Positions 54,528 to 62,680 of a stretch of 64,000 bases of DNA are shown in pieces; position 1 is the first letter of the stretch, and each line of letters starts with the position of its first letter. A program made the translations under genes and the position numbers. The notes under the pieces are model-generated. The model did not search any database. It was not told the origin of the DNA and saw only the letters and a program-made list of their open reading frames with translations. The stretch covers positions 62,001-126,000 of the forward strand of contig CAVUKD010000003.1 in the NCBI GenBank assembly GCA_963741985.1, given 5' to 3'. The stretch is from Cryomorpha sp963741985. GTDB taxonomy: Bacteria; Bacteroidota; Bacteroidia; Flavobacteriales_D; Cryomorphaceae.

Positions 54528-55409
54528 ATGAAGAATTTTAAAATCTTTCAATTTCAGCGTATCCTATTGATTATAGTAATTATATTTATTAGCAGAGTTT
54601 TCATTCCCAAAGCGGATGCACAGCAGCAAAATGCACAATGGTCATTTTATTTTGCTTTCGAAGATGCAAATGGTGCAAAAGATTCCTTATGGTTCTTATT
54701 AGATACTGCATCAACATATCCTTGGAGTATTTCTGGATTATATGGAGAAGAACCCATTGAGACTGATAGTGTCAATTTTCAAGTTTGGTTTTATCACCCT
54801 TTAGACTATGTGAATGGAAATCCAACTGAACGATATAGCACTGTTTTGGGCAATATTAATAATAGTGCAGAAGTATTCGGCCCAGAAGTTTTCGCGACTA
54901 ATTACGAACTTCCAATAGTATTGACTTGGGACAGCTCCCTTTTTACAACTGAAGTTTTGTATACTTACGGAGTGAATCCTATCAATAAGGCTACTCTCGA
55001 CAATAACTATTTATTTTCTCATGGCGGCAGTGAAACGGGATGGGATATGACACTAACCAATCATGTGGAGCTACCCTATTACTGGTATGCTGGTGGCATT
55101 GGCAACCAGTTTCCTCTATACATTAATCTGGAAAGAGGGCCTTTGGGTTCGGGGGTAGGTATCAATAGTATTGGAAAAGAAGAATTTTCGATTTTCCCCA
55201 ATCCGGCAAAAGATTATGTCCTTCTGACTTTTCCAAAGGTGGTTAAGGCACAACTGCGGATACTTGATGTGAATGGAAAACTGGTGAAAAGCAGCAGTAT
55301 TTCGGGTGACCGAAAACAGGTAAATGTAGATGGTTTAGAAAGTGGACTCTATTTTATAGAAATACAGAATGAAAGCAACACAATAGTTAAAAAACTGGTG
55401 GTTAATTAG
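54528..55409 (+). CDS. T9SS-secreted array protein 3 (unrecognised family)
   Basis: 293 residues; signal peptide from MKNFKIFQFQRILLIIVIIFI to ADA-Q, the same domain as its sisters (AQWSFYFAFEDANGAKDSLWF, WSISGLYGEEPIETDS, LTWDSSLFTTEVLYTYGVN, GWDMTLTNHVELPYYWYAGG) and a T9SS tail (FSIFPNPAKDYVLL, GLYFIEIQNE, KKLVVN). Its leader differs from the others, as if the signal peptide had been exchanged. Function unknown. Confidence 0.8.
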   Translation: MKNFKIFQFQRILLIIVIIFISRVFIPKADAQQQNAQWSFYFAFEDANGAKDSLWFLLDTASTYPWSISGLYGEEPIETDSVNFQVWFYHPLDYVNGNPTERYSTVLGNINNSAEVFGPEVFATNYELPIVLTWDSSLFTTEVLYTYGVNPINKATLDNNYLFSHGGSETGWDMTLTNHVELPYYWYAGGIGNQFPLYINLERGPLGSGVGINSIGKEEFSIFPNPAKDYVLLTFPKVVKAQLRILDVNGKLVKSSSISGDRKQVNVDGLESGLYFIEIQNESNTIVKKLVVN

Positions 55410-55435
55410 ATATGATAAATCCTTAAGTTCTTATT

Positions 55436-55492
55436 ATAGTTCATTTCGAAGATGGTTCAATTGCTCAAACTCGGATTTTGAAATCGGAATAA
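55436..55492 (+). pseudogene. Fossil of a sorting-domain tail, copy 3
   Basis: 19 codons (IVHFEDGSIAQTRILKSE) with an in-frame TAA, homologous to the end of the metallopeptidase sorting domain, between array genes 3 and 4. Confidence 0.85.
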
Positions 55493-55519
55493 GCAAACTA
55501 ATTCCAAAAACTTTTTACT

Positions 55520-56371
55520 GTGAAAAATTTGAAATTTTTTCCAAATTTCCGTGTAGGACTTTTTCTAATCGCCACTTTTTTTAGTAGTTTTTGCTCCTTG
55601 AAGTGCATGGCTCAGCAACAAAATGCCCAATGGCCATTTTATCTCGCGATTGAAGATGCCTCACATGCTAAAGACACTTTATGGATGGTATTTGATACAT
55701 CAGCAACCTATCCGCAAGATTTTAATCAAAATTTAGGACAAATACCTTTAGGGAGTGATAATGGTGACTTTAGAGTTTGGATTTATCTGGACAATTCGGG
55801 AAATGAATATAATACAAATGCCCTTGATTTTACATCCATTTGGCAAGAACGCTATATCCATGCCGTGAATTTTGTATATCCAATTACTGTAAGGTGGGAC
55901 AGTTCACTTTTCAATTCAGAAGTTTTATTCGCCAATTCAGGGTATCCTATAAATCATGCTATTATGGATAACGAGTACCTTTTTTTAAGTGGCGGAGGTG
56001 AAACTGGATGGGATATGTTAGTTGCGGACTCAGTAGAATTACCCAGTTTTTGGTGGGGAAGTGGAAATCAATTTCCATTATTTTTATCGATGTCCCTTGG
56101 CCCCGTCGGCTCAGGAGTTGGAGTTCATAAATTGCAACAAATAGATTTTTCCGTATTCCCTAATCCGGCAACAGATTATGTGTTTTTGACCTTTCCAAAG
56201 GTAGTTCAAGCATACTTTCGGATAATGGATGCGAATGGAAAACTCATAAAAAGTGAAAGCTTTTCCGGTGATCGAAAACGTATAAATATAGAAGATTTGG
56301 AAAGTGGTCTATATTTCATAGAAATTCAGAGTGAAGAAGGGCGTGTGATCAAAAAGCTCGTTGTAAATTAG
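55520..56371 (+). CDS. T9SS-secreted array protein 4 (divergent member)
   Basis: 283 residues starting at a GTG (the other members have ATG at this place). The leader is nearly identical to that of array protein 2 (RVGLFLIATFFSSFCSLKCMA-Q), but the domain is more diverged (WPFYLAIEDASHAKDTLWMV, LFNSEVLFANSGYPIN, GWDMLVADSVELPSFWWGSG) and the T9SS tail is kept (FSVFPNPATDYVFL, GLYFIEIQSE, KKLVVN). No tail fossil follows it. Leader and body therefore have different histories, pointing to recombination in the array. Confidence 0.78.
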   Translation: MKNLKFFPNFRVGLFLIATFFSSFCSLKCMAQQQNAQWPFYLAIEDASHAKDTLWMVFDTSATYPQDFNQNLGQIPLGSDNGDFRVWIYLDNSGNEYNTNALDFTSIWQERYIHAVNFVYPITVRWDSSLFNSEVLFANSGYPINHAIMDNEYLFLSGGGETGWDMLVADSVELPSFWWGSGNQFPLFLSMSLGPVGSGVGVHKLQQIDFSVFPNPATDYVFLTFPKVVQAYFRIMDANGKLIKSESFSGDRKRINIEDLESGLYFIEIQSEEGRVIKKLVVN

Positions 56372-56528
56372 ATAAAAATTGACCAATGCATTATCAATAA
56401 AACTAACAAAGCCTTAACCGCCTCTGCTTCGAGAAGCGGAAGGTTTATCCCCATTTTCCACTTGTGATTCCCGAGATTTTCAATCGCAAGGGAAAACGAG
56501 AAAAAACCTCAAACGAATTAAAAATTGA

Positions 56529-56565
56529 AAAAGCCGCTTCAATCTTTTCGATCAAAACGGCTTTG
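56529..56565 (-). terminator. Terminator after tRNA-Leu
   Basis: On the minus strand AAAGCCGTTTTGATC pairs with GATTGAAGCGGCTTT around a GAAAA loop and runs into T-rich sequence. Confidence 0.7.
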
Positions 56566-56568
56566 GGG

Positions 56569-56651
56569 TGCCCGGGACTGGATTCGAACCAGCACGAGCA
56601 TAGCTCACCACCCCCTCAAGATGGCATGTCTACCAATTTCACCACCCGGGC
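56569..56651 (-). tRNA. tRNA-Leu (anticodon GAG)
   Basis: Minus-strand tRNA with the long variable arm of class II tRNAs: acceptor GCCCGGG/CCCGGGC, anticodon stem CCATC/GGTGG with loop TTGAGGG (anticodon GAG, reads CTC/CTT), variable arm GAGC-TAT-GCTC, T loop TTCGAAT. The 3' CCA is not encoded (ACCC follows). Confidence 0.95.
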
Positions 56652-56663
56652 AATTCAGGGGTG

Positions 56664-56671
56664 CAAAAATA
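56664..56671 (-). promoter_or_regulatory. -7 element TATTTTTG of tRNA-Leu
   Basis: Complement of 56664-56671 reads TATTTTTG (TAnnTTTG), 13 bp upstream of the tRNA. No good -33 partner. Confidence 0.55.
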
Positions 56672-56806
56672 ATACTTTCATTCAATTTTTACACTTTCTA
56701 AAAGAATTTATTCAAAAATTGAACAATCCTCTTGTTAATGATGTTTTTAACCCCAAATTGGTTGAAACATTTCAAAAATATGGCATGGTGAATTGAAATC
56801 CTTGCA

Positions 56807-56814
56807 TATCTTTG
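56807..56814 (+). promoter_or_regulatory. -7 element TATCTTTG of the hydroxylase gene
   Basis: Exact TAnnTTTG match 13 bp upstream of the ATG at 56827; the -33 position has no clear TTTG. Confidence 0.55.
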
Positions 56815-56826
56815 TATAAAATTTGA

Positions 56827-57507
56827 ATGATGCAACATACGCCTAAAGAAAAGGGAACTACGGCACTCTTCAAAAATCCGGTATTGGAAAAACTGGCTCG
56901 AACCCACATTTCCGTCCCACTGTCAATATACTTTATTGGTTCTGCCGCTTTGCTATACCTGAATTTTTCACGAGGTTATACGACGGTACTTGGTGGCGTA
57001 GGTGTATTCCTCTTAGGATTCTTTTTCTGGACCTGGTTTGAGTACTTTATGCACAAACGCATATTCCATATGCTCCCTACCAATAAAATGAAAACGCGAA
57101 TCCAATATCTTTTTCATGGAGTTCACCATGAATTTCCACGAGACAAAACCAGACTGGCAATGCCTCCGGCTGCTTCGGTACTAATTCTCGTGGCCTTATT
57201 TTTCGTGTTCCAACTCATTATGGGTGATTATGTATACACTTTTCTCCCGGGATTCGTTATAGGATATTCCCTATACCTCTTTGTTCATTATTCTATCCAC
57301 GCTTTCCGCCCCCCTAAAAATGCGCTGAACGTTCTTTGGATTAATCACAGTGTACACCATTATAAAGATGACACCGTAGCTTTTGGGGTTTCGAGTCCGA
57401 TGTGGGATATAATTTTGGGTACTATGCCCAAGAAAACCTACAAACGACCGAAGACCAAAAAGGAAGAAAATTCATTTAAGCAGAAGGTAAGCATGACCAA
57501 TGCGTAA
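56827..57507 (+). CDS. Sterol desaturase/fatty acid hydroxylase superfamily protein
   Basis: 226 residues, four membrane segments and the histidine boxes of the family: FMHKRIFHM, LFHGVHHEFP, FVHYSIHAF and NHSVHHYKDD, together binding a di-iron centre. The closest functional type is the fatty acid 2-hydroxylase (FA2H/Scs7-like) group, which hydroxylates lipid acyl chains in the membrane. In Bacteroidota, such enzymes may modify sphingolipids or ornithine lipids. Monocistronic: own promoter (56807-56814) and terminator (57531-57561). Confidence 0.9.
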   Translation: MMQHTPKEKGTTALFKNPVLEKLARTHISVPLSIYFIGSAALLYLNFSRGYTTVLGGVGVFLLGFFFWTWFEYFMHKRIFHMLPTNKMKTRIQYLFHGVHHEFPRDKTRLAMPPAASVLILVALFFVFQLIMGDYVYTFLPGFVIGYSLYLFVHYSIHAFRPPKNALNVLWINHSVHHYKDDTVAFGVSSPMWDIILGTMPKKTYKRPKTKKEENSFKQKVSMTNA

Positions 57508-57530
57508 TCCTTAATCAAATTAAAAATAGA

Positions 57531-57561
57531 AACCGACCCATTTTAGGTCGGTTTTTTTTTT
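57531..57561 (+). terminator. Rho-independent terminator
   Basis: AACCGACC (57531-57538) pairs with GGTCGGTT and is followed by a T run (to 57561), after the hydroxylase gene. Confidence 0.9.
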
Positions 57562-57667
57562 GAAAATAATTTTTAGAAAGACTGGTTTCTTTCTATACCT
57601 CCCAAGTTTCAAAAAGCTTTGAGGATATAAACCAGCACGGTTTCCAGCTTAATACTCCTTACTCCCA

Positions 57668-58861
57668 CTACCTCACCAATTTCTTCTCGGCTTTTAAATA
57701 AGACTGATAAATGGGTTCACCTGGACGTTCCGCATTTTTCCAGTTATTTTTGAAATCAGAAAATGAAGCCCTGCACTGCTCGATCACAACATAGGGACTA
57801 TTGCTCGATTTTACCCAAGCCTTTTCCGGCCACCACGGAATGTTTTTGAAACTATAGTTTCCGTTGTTCATCAACCAGATCGCCGGACTGTCGGCGCTTC
57901 CGGTTTGCAAATAGAGCCCATTGACTTCGACAATGCTTCCATTGCTGCGAAAGCATAATGCTCCATCAGTTGGTACATGCTCGAGATGAAAATTCTCTAT
58001 GGCGAAATATTTTGCTGTGGTGCAGGCCTGAGCATCAAATAACACCGCATGTTTATTTGGCCAGCCCTCTGAAATGCAATCGATGAGACGAACACCTGTG
58101 CTTTGCAATATTTTGAAAGAAGTGCCAGTACATTCCTTTCGGTTATAAACCCTGCAACTCCTCAAAACACTGTGATTGCATTGGGAATTGTTATAGCTCG
58201 TTCCCGGCCATACCTGCTTCTTCGTTCCACCTTCTACTGCTGATCGAAGTACAATACCGTCATTCAATACATTGGTAACGAGAACTTGCTCTACGGTGCT
58301 CATCAGACAAAAAACCAAGTCAATAGCAGCCTGCGACTGACCAATAAATTCAATGTTTTGAATGACCGTATTAAAGCTCGAACCAATAAACACGCCGCGA
58401 CTTCCTCCTTCTATTTTTCCAAAATCTTTGATCAGATATCTCGTTTTATTCCAAACCATGGCTTGTTTTTGATCTTCAGGGATGCTAACAAAAACCGGAT
58501 TATTTCCTTTCACTTTGATATTTGCACCGTGCCCATCTATTACCACAAGGCTGCCGGTGCGCGGAAGTTCCAGTTTGTCGGAAATAAAATAATCACCCGG
58601 TTCAAAAACAATTCGCTTTACTTCTTTGGAAGATGATATTTCGCGAAAGCGTGCCGAAATATCGTCGCCCACTTTCAGATTCACTTCTGATTGTATTTCT
58701 TCGGAAAGAGCCCCCTGATTCTTTCCAGTTTCTGCATTGATCTTAGTTTCATTTGGAGATGCCGGCGTGCTTTGTGCATCTTTGTGCACAGCTATTCCTG
58801 CACAACCAATGACAAGAATCAGAACGATAAATGGCCAAAATGTTTTTAACTGAAATTTCAT
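57668..58861 (-). CDS. Lipoprotein with a right-handed beta-helix-like body
   Basis: 397 residues from ATG 58861-58859: lipoprotein signal (KFQLKTFWPFIVLILVIGC). A start 55 codons upstream is unlikely since it would run through the neighbour. After a Ser/Thr/Glu-rich linker, the body has a repeating Ile/Val-ladder (RIVFEPGDYFISDKLELPRTG, LVVIDGHGANIKVKG, FNTVIQNIEFIGQSQAAIDL, VEQVLVTNVLNDGIVLRS) characteristic of pectin-lyase-like parallel beta-helices, which bind or cleave polysaccharides. No catalytic set can be assigned. The start codon overlaps that of the divergent CoA transferase gene in CATG. Confidence 0.7.
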   Translation of the reverse strand: MKFQLKTFWPFIVLILVIGCAGIAVHKDAQSTPASPNETKINAETGKNQGALSEEIQSEVNLKVGDDISARFREISSSKEVKRIVFEPGDYFISDKLELPRTGSLVVIDGHGANIKVKGNNPVFVSIPEDQKQAMVWNKTRYLIKDFGKIEGGSRGVFIGSSFNTVIQNIEFIGQSQAAIDLVFCLMSTVEQVLVTNVLNDGIVLRSAVEGGTKKQVWPGTSYNNSQCNHSVLRSCRVYNRKECTGTSFKILQSTGVRLIDCISEGWPNKHAVLFDAQACTTAKYFAIENFHLEHVPTDGALCFRSNGSIVEVNGLYLQTGSADSPAIWLMNNGNYSFKNIPWWPEKAWVKSSNSPYVVIEQCRASFSDFKNNWKNAERPGEPIYQSYLKAEKKLVR

Positions 58862-59930
58862 GAGCGATTTTTTTAAGGATCTAAAAGTAATTGAACTTTC
58901 GAGTGTTTTGGCCGGACCGGCCGTTGGAATGTTTTTTGCCGAACTCGGAGCCAAGGTCATAAAAGTAGAAAATAAAAAAACAGAAGGCGACGTAACCCGA
59001 AAATGGCGCACTCCCAGCGAAACCACCGAAGGTGTTTCGGCCTATTATTCGGCTGTGAATTATTCAAAGCAAATGCAACTCGCTGATCTTTCTGATCCCG
59101 ATGGTCGTGCCCGTGTTTATACCGAAATCCAAAAAGCAGATATCGTAATTTCAAATTTTTCGGAAAAGGTAGCCACTAAACTTAAAGTGGACTTCCCTAC
59201 CCTTCGAGAAATGAATCCCGGATTGATTTTTCTACAATTGGATGGTTTTGCCGACAGCGAAAGGCCTGCCTACGACGTTGTACTCCAAGCCGAAACCGGA
59301 TGGATATCTATGACTGGGGCAGAGGATGTTCCTGCAAAATTGCCAGTCGCCTTAATCGATATTCTTGCAGGTCATCAACTCAAGGAAGGCGCATTGCTTG
59401 CTTTAATACACCGCCTGCGCACCGGAGAAGGTTCTCTTGTGCGATGTAATCTCGAAGAAGCTTCGCTTTCGGCCTTGGCCAATCAAGCTACCAATTACCT
59501 TATGAACGGATTGGTCGCAACACCATTGGGGACCCTTCACCCAAACATTGCACCATATGGAGATTGGTTTGCTACCATGGATGGAAAAAGAATCGTACTC
59601 GCAGTGGGAAGCGATGCACAGTTCAAAAAACTCAATGAAATATTGGGGTTGAATTTGCATCAAGACACGAATTTTTCAACTAATCCTGAACGAGTCAAAA
59701 ACCGCCAAGAACTTTCCCGAAAATTGACAAAGGCAATTGTAAAAATTGATTTAGAAAGCCTTTCGGCAAATTTTAATAAAGCCAACGTTCCTTTTGGGGT
59801 AATAAAATCGTTGAATGATGTCCTTGAAGGTAAAACAGCAAAATCAATGATTCGCATTGAAACGATTGAAGGAAGAGATACAATCCGGCTGAGCGGAAAT
59901 GCTTTTAGTTCAAACTTTTTGAATACTTAG
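58860..59930 (+). CDS. CaiB/BaiF family (class III) CoA transferase
   Basis: 356 residues with class III CoA-transferase signatures: LKVIELSSVLAGPAVGMFFAELGAKVIKVE, VISNF, and the catalytic Asp167 in PVALIDILAGHQ. The family moves CoA between carboxylic acids through an aspartyl-CoA thioester. A length near 360 is slightly short for the family (about 390-400), the reduction being at the C-terminus. Substrate unknown; no beta-oxidation or carnitine genes adjoin it. Its start overlaps that of the minus-strand gene (CATG). Confidence 0.9.
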   Translation: MSDFFKDLKVIELSSVLAGPAVGMFFAELGAKVIKVENKKTEGDVTRKWRTPSETTEGVSAYYSAVNYSKQMQLADLSDPDGRARVYTEIQKADIVISNFSEKVATKLKVDFPTLREMNPGLIFLQLDGFADSERPAYDVVLQAETGWISMTGAEDVPAKLPVALIDILAGHQLKEGALLALIHRLRTGEGSLVRCNLEEASLSALANQATNYLMNGLVATPLGTLHPNIAPYGDWFATMDGKRIVLAVGSDAQFKKLNEILGLNLHQDTNFSTNPERVKNRQELSRKLTKAIVKIDLESLSANFNKANVPFGVIKSLNDVLEGKTAKSMIRIETIEGRDTIRLSGNAFSSNFLNT

Positions 59931-60471
59931 TAATCCGTTTTTGAATCAAGTCGTGTACCTTATTGCAAACAGGTTCCGAAATTTGCATCGCAAATTTGAC
60001 ATACCTTCCATTGTGTACAAAACAAAGTCGCTGACCACCAAGCACCCACCAACCACTTTCATAGGTATACACCGGGGAACGTTTATTGAGGTCCACCTTC
60101 CGGAAATGCGATATGTTCTCAAGTTGAAAAGTTTGGGTTTTTCCGTAGGTAAAAAAACTCTTTTTGAGAATTAACTCGCCATTTTCAATCCGGATTAATT
60201 CATTGCCTCCTTTACGGAAAATCCATACCCGGCCAATTCTGTAGAAATAATAAATCCAGAAAATCATGAAGATGGTGTAAATCAACTTCAGATCGCGATC
60301 CGTTGAAATCCAGTATTCGTGTGCCACCACCGCACCACAAAAACTCCATGCCACTATCCATCCAAGCAGAAGTGATTCTTTCCATTTGTCGATGCGTCCC
60401 AGAATGAGAATCTTCAGATATTCGGGGGTAGATTCGTAGCTTACTTTATCGCTTAATAATTTGATAGCCAT
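59905..60471 (-). CDS. Hypothetical membrane protein with a PH-like C-terminus
   Basis: 188 residues; two adjacent membrane helices (SLLLGWIVAWSFCGAVVAHEYWI; LIYTIFMIFWIYYFYRIG) followed by a beta-rich domain (ELIRIENGELILKKSFFTYGKTQTF) reminiscent of bacterial PH-like domains. Family unassigned. Its end overlaps the end of the CoA transferase gene by 26 bp, and bshA starts directly upstream on the same strand (3-bp gap), so it is likely co-transcribed with bshA. Confidence 0.6.
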   Translation of the reverse strand: MAIKLLSDKVSYESTPEYLKILILGRIDKWKESLLLGWIVAWSFCGAVVAHEYWISTDRDLKLIYTIFMIFWIYYFYRIGRVWIFRKGGNELIRIENGELILKKSFFTYGKTQTFQLENISHFRKVDLNKRSPVYTYESGWWVLGGQRLCFVHNGRYVKFAMQISEPVCNKVHDLIQKRITKYSKSLN

Positions 60472-60474
60472 TAC

Positions 60475-61620
60475 TTAACTTGCAATAGTTTGTCTGTTTT
60501 TTTCTAAAACCTCATTGTAAAGATTGGTATACATAGGCAAAATTCTTTCGACGGTGAAATCGTGTGCTCTTTCCAATGCATTTTTCCGGAAGGTGGCCAA
60601 CACCGAATCATCCGAAAGGATTTTTAAGGCGTTTACAGCCATTCCATTCACATCACCTACGTCGCTCAGATATCCGGAGAACCCTTGCGTATTCACTTCG
60701 GGCACGCCCCCGGTGTTGGTAGAAATAACCGGCACACCTGATGCCATTGCTTCGAGTGCTGCAAGCCCAAAACTTTCAGATTCAGAGGGTAACAGAAAAA
60801 GGTCGGAAATTGCCAATACTTCTTCGGGTTTTTTGAGTTTGCCGAGAATGCTGGTGTGCTTGCAAGTTCCTAATTCTCTGCATAGCTGCTCGATACGATA
60901 TCGGTCAGGGCCATCTCCAACGAGGATAAGCTTTGCAGGAATCTTTTCCACTATTTTTTGAAAAATTCGTACTACGTCCCCCACTCTTTTTACCGCTCTG
61001 AAATTGCTGATATGGGTAATAATTCGTTCGCCATTGGGAGCGTATTCCAATCGAAAATTCTTTTCCACTTTTGGAAGGTAATGATCCAGGCAAATAAAAT
61101 TAGGAATAACGTGAATATCGCGTGTAATCTCAAAATGCTCGTATGTATCAGACTTCAAACTTTCGGAAACAGCCGTAACAGCATCGCTACTATTAATTGC
61201 AAAAGTAATGGCGGGAGCAAAGGAAGGATCGCGCCCCACAAGTGTGATATCCGTACCGTGAAGGGTTGTAATAAATGGAATGTGGATTCCCTGAGACGCC
61301 AAAATCTGTTTTGCCATATAGGCAGCCGAAGCGTGTGGAATTGCATAATGCACGTGGAGCAAATCCAGCTTTTCAAATTTCACCACATCTACCAGTTTGC
61401 TGGCAAGCACAGTTTCGTAAGGAGGGTAATCGAAAAGTGGATAATCTGAGACATTCACCTCATGGTAAAAAAGATTTTTGGTAAAAGAGCCCAGACGCAC
61501 AGGTTGATTGTAGGTAACAAAATGTATTTCGTGTCCTTTGGCCGCCAGAGCCTTACCCAACTCAGTAGCCACCACTCCGCTTCCACCAAATGTGGGATAT
61601 AGTACGATTCCGATTTTCAT
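60475..61620 (-). CDS. bshA: N-acetyl-alpha-D-glucosaminyl L-malate synthase (BshA)
   Basis: 381 residues from the ATG 61620-61618 (in-frame codons upstream would break the N-terminal motif). A GT4 glycosyltransferase with the BshA signatures KIGIVLYPTFGGSGVVATELGKALA, HFVTYNQPVRL, HVHYAIPHASAAYMAKQI, ITTLHGTDITLVGRDPSF, and the C-terminal ESESFGLAALEAMASGVPVIST loop. It joins UDP-GlcNAc to L-malate in the first step of bacillithiol synthesis, the low-molecular-weight thiol of Firmicutes and many Bacteroidota. The other steps (bshB, bshC) are not in the window. A TATCTTTG -7 element lies upstream (61640-61647). Confidence 0.95.
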   Translation of the reverse strand: MKIGIVLYPTFGGSGVVATELGKALAAKGHEIHFVTYNQPVRLGSFTKNLFYHEVNVSDYPLFDYPPYETVLASKLVDVVKFEKLDLLHVHYAIPHASAAYMAKQILASQGIHIPFITTLHGTDITLVGRDPSFAPAITFAINSSDAVTAVSESLKSDTYEHFEITRDIHVIPNFICLDHYLPKVEKNFRLEYAPNGERIITHISNFRAVKRVGDVVRIFQKIVEKIPAKLILVGDGPDRYRIEQLCRELGTCKHTSILGKLKKPEEVLAISDLFLLPSESESFGLAALEAMASGVPVISTNTGGVPEVNTQGFSGYLSDVGDVNGMAVNALKILSDDSVLATFRKNALERAHDFTVERILPMYTNLYNEVLEKNRQTIAS

Positions 61621-61639
61621 ATTTTGATTTAATTGGGTG

Positions 61640-61647
61640 CAAAGATA
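61640..61647 (-). promoter_or_regulatory. -7 element TATCTTTG of bshA
   Basis: Complement of 61640-61647 is TATCTTTG, an exact TAnnTTTG match about 20 bp before the bshA ATG. No clear -33. Confidence 0.6.
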
Positions 61648-61787
61648 GCGACTTGAAATTTCTGTACCGCGTGAGGGCCATGCATAAACCAATATAACCG
61701 TTTAAATATTAATCAATGAGATTCTTACAATTTAAAAGAATGGATGCGAATCATTTTCTATTTTGCACCCAAATTAAACCTATCAAC

Positions 61788-62669
61788 ATGGCAACACTTC
61801 GTATTGAAAACCTATCAAAAACGTATCCCAACGGCGTAAAAGCACTCGACAATGTATCGCTGGAAATCTCAAATGGAATGTTTGGTCTGCTCGGGCCAAA
61901 TGGTGCTGGAAAATCGAGCCTGATGCGCACGCTTGCTACCCTTCAGGAAGCAGATAGTGGATCGGCTTTCCTGAATGATATCGATATTTTAAATGAGCCA
62001 TCAGAATTGAGAAGAACATTGGGATATCTGCCACAAGAATTTGGAGTGTATCCGCGCATTACCGCTTCACAACTGTTGGATCACGTGGCCATTTTGAAAG
62101 GAATTTCCAACAAAAGAGAACGCAAAGATCTGGTAGATTATCTTTTGCAAAAAGTAAATCTCTACGATAAAAGAAATAAAAGCGTCAAAGGATTTTCAGG
62201 AGGAATGAAGCAACGCATTGGGATTGCGCAAGCGCTGATTGGCAATCCGCAGCTCATTATAGTAGATGAGCCCACTGCAGGACTCGACCCCGGCGAGCGA
62301 AACCGTTTTCACAATCTGCTGGCCGATGTGGGAGAAAATGTAATCGTAATTCTTTCCACACACATTGTAGATGACGTAAGAGAACTTTGCTCTGAAATGG
62401 CCATTATGAACCTCGGAGACATTGTGTATTCCGGATCACCCATCACCGTTCTTGAGGAGCTTCGCGGCAAAGTGTGGATGAAATCAATAGAGCGTGAAGA
62501 AGTCGAATCTTACAAAAGTCAGTTCCATGTAATTTCGGATAAGATGGTTGCAGGCAAACCGCAGATTCACGTCTTTAGCGATTCCCAACCCGACGCAGGT
62601 TTTATTTCAGTAGAGCCCAATCTTGAAGATGTGTTTTTTACCAAAATAACCCCCACTGTCGAAGCCTAA
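61788..62669 (+). CDS. ABC transporter ATP-binding protein
   Basis: 293 residues from ATG 61788 (a longer frame from 61716 would add 24 residues without family support). ABC ATPase motifs in order: Walker A GPNGAGKSS (36-44 of this start), Q loop LPQEFGVYP, signature FSGGMKQR, Walker B LIIVDEPTAGLDPG and the switch His in LSTHIVDDV. The C-terminal extension (GKVWMKSIEREEVES, EDVFFTK) is typical of exporter subunits. It is paired with the large permease gene starting 12 bp after its stop; together they form an ABC-2 type exporter. In Bacteroidota such a permease is often fused to an M1 aminopeptidase. Confidence 0.93.
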   Translation: MATLRIENLSKTYPNGVKALDNVSLEISNGMFGLLGPNGAGKSSLMRTLATLQEADSGSAFLNDIDILNEPSELRRTLGYLPQEFGVYPRITASQLLDHVAILKGISNKRERKDLVDYLLQKVNLYDKRNKSVKGFSGGMKQRIGIAQALIGNPQLIIVDEPTAGLDPGERNRFHNLLADVGENVIVILSTHIVDDVRELCSEMAIMNLGDIVYSGSPITVLEELRGKVWMKSIEREEVESYKSQFHVISDKMVAGKPQIHVFSDSQPDAGFISVEPNLEDVFFTKITPTVEA

Positions 62670-62680
62670 TTCCAACTACT

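Noticed and set aside
56464..56796. Plus-strand open frame of 110 codons over the tRNA-Leu gene
   Set aside because: It runs through the complete antisense of a tRNA and its terminator and shows no protein features.
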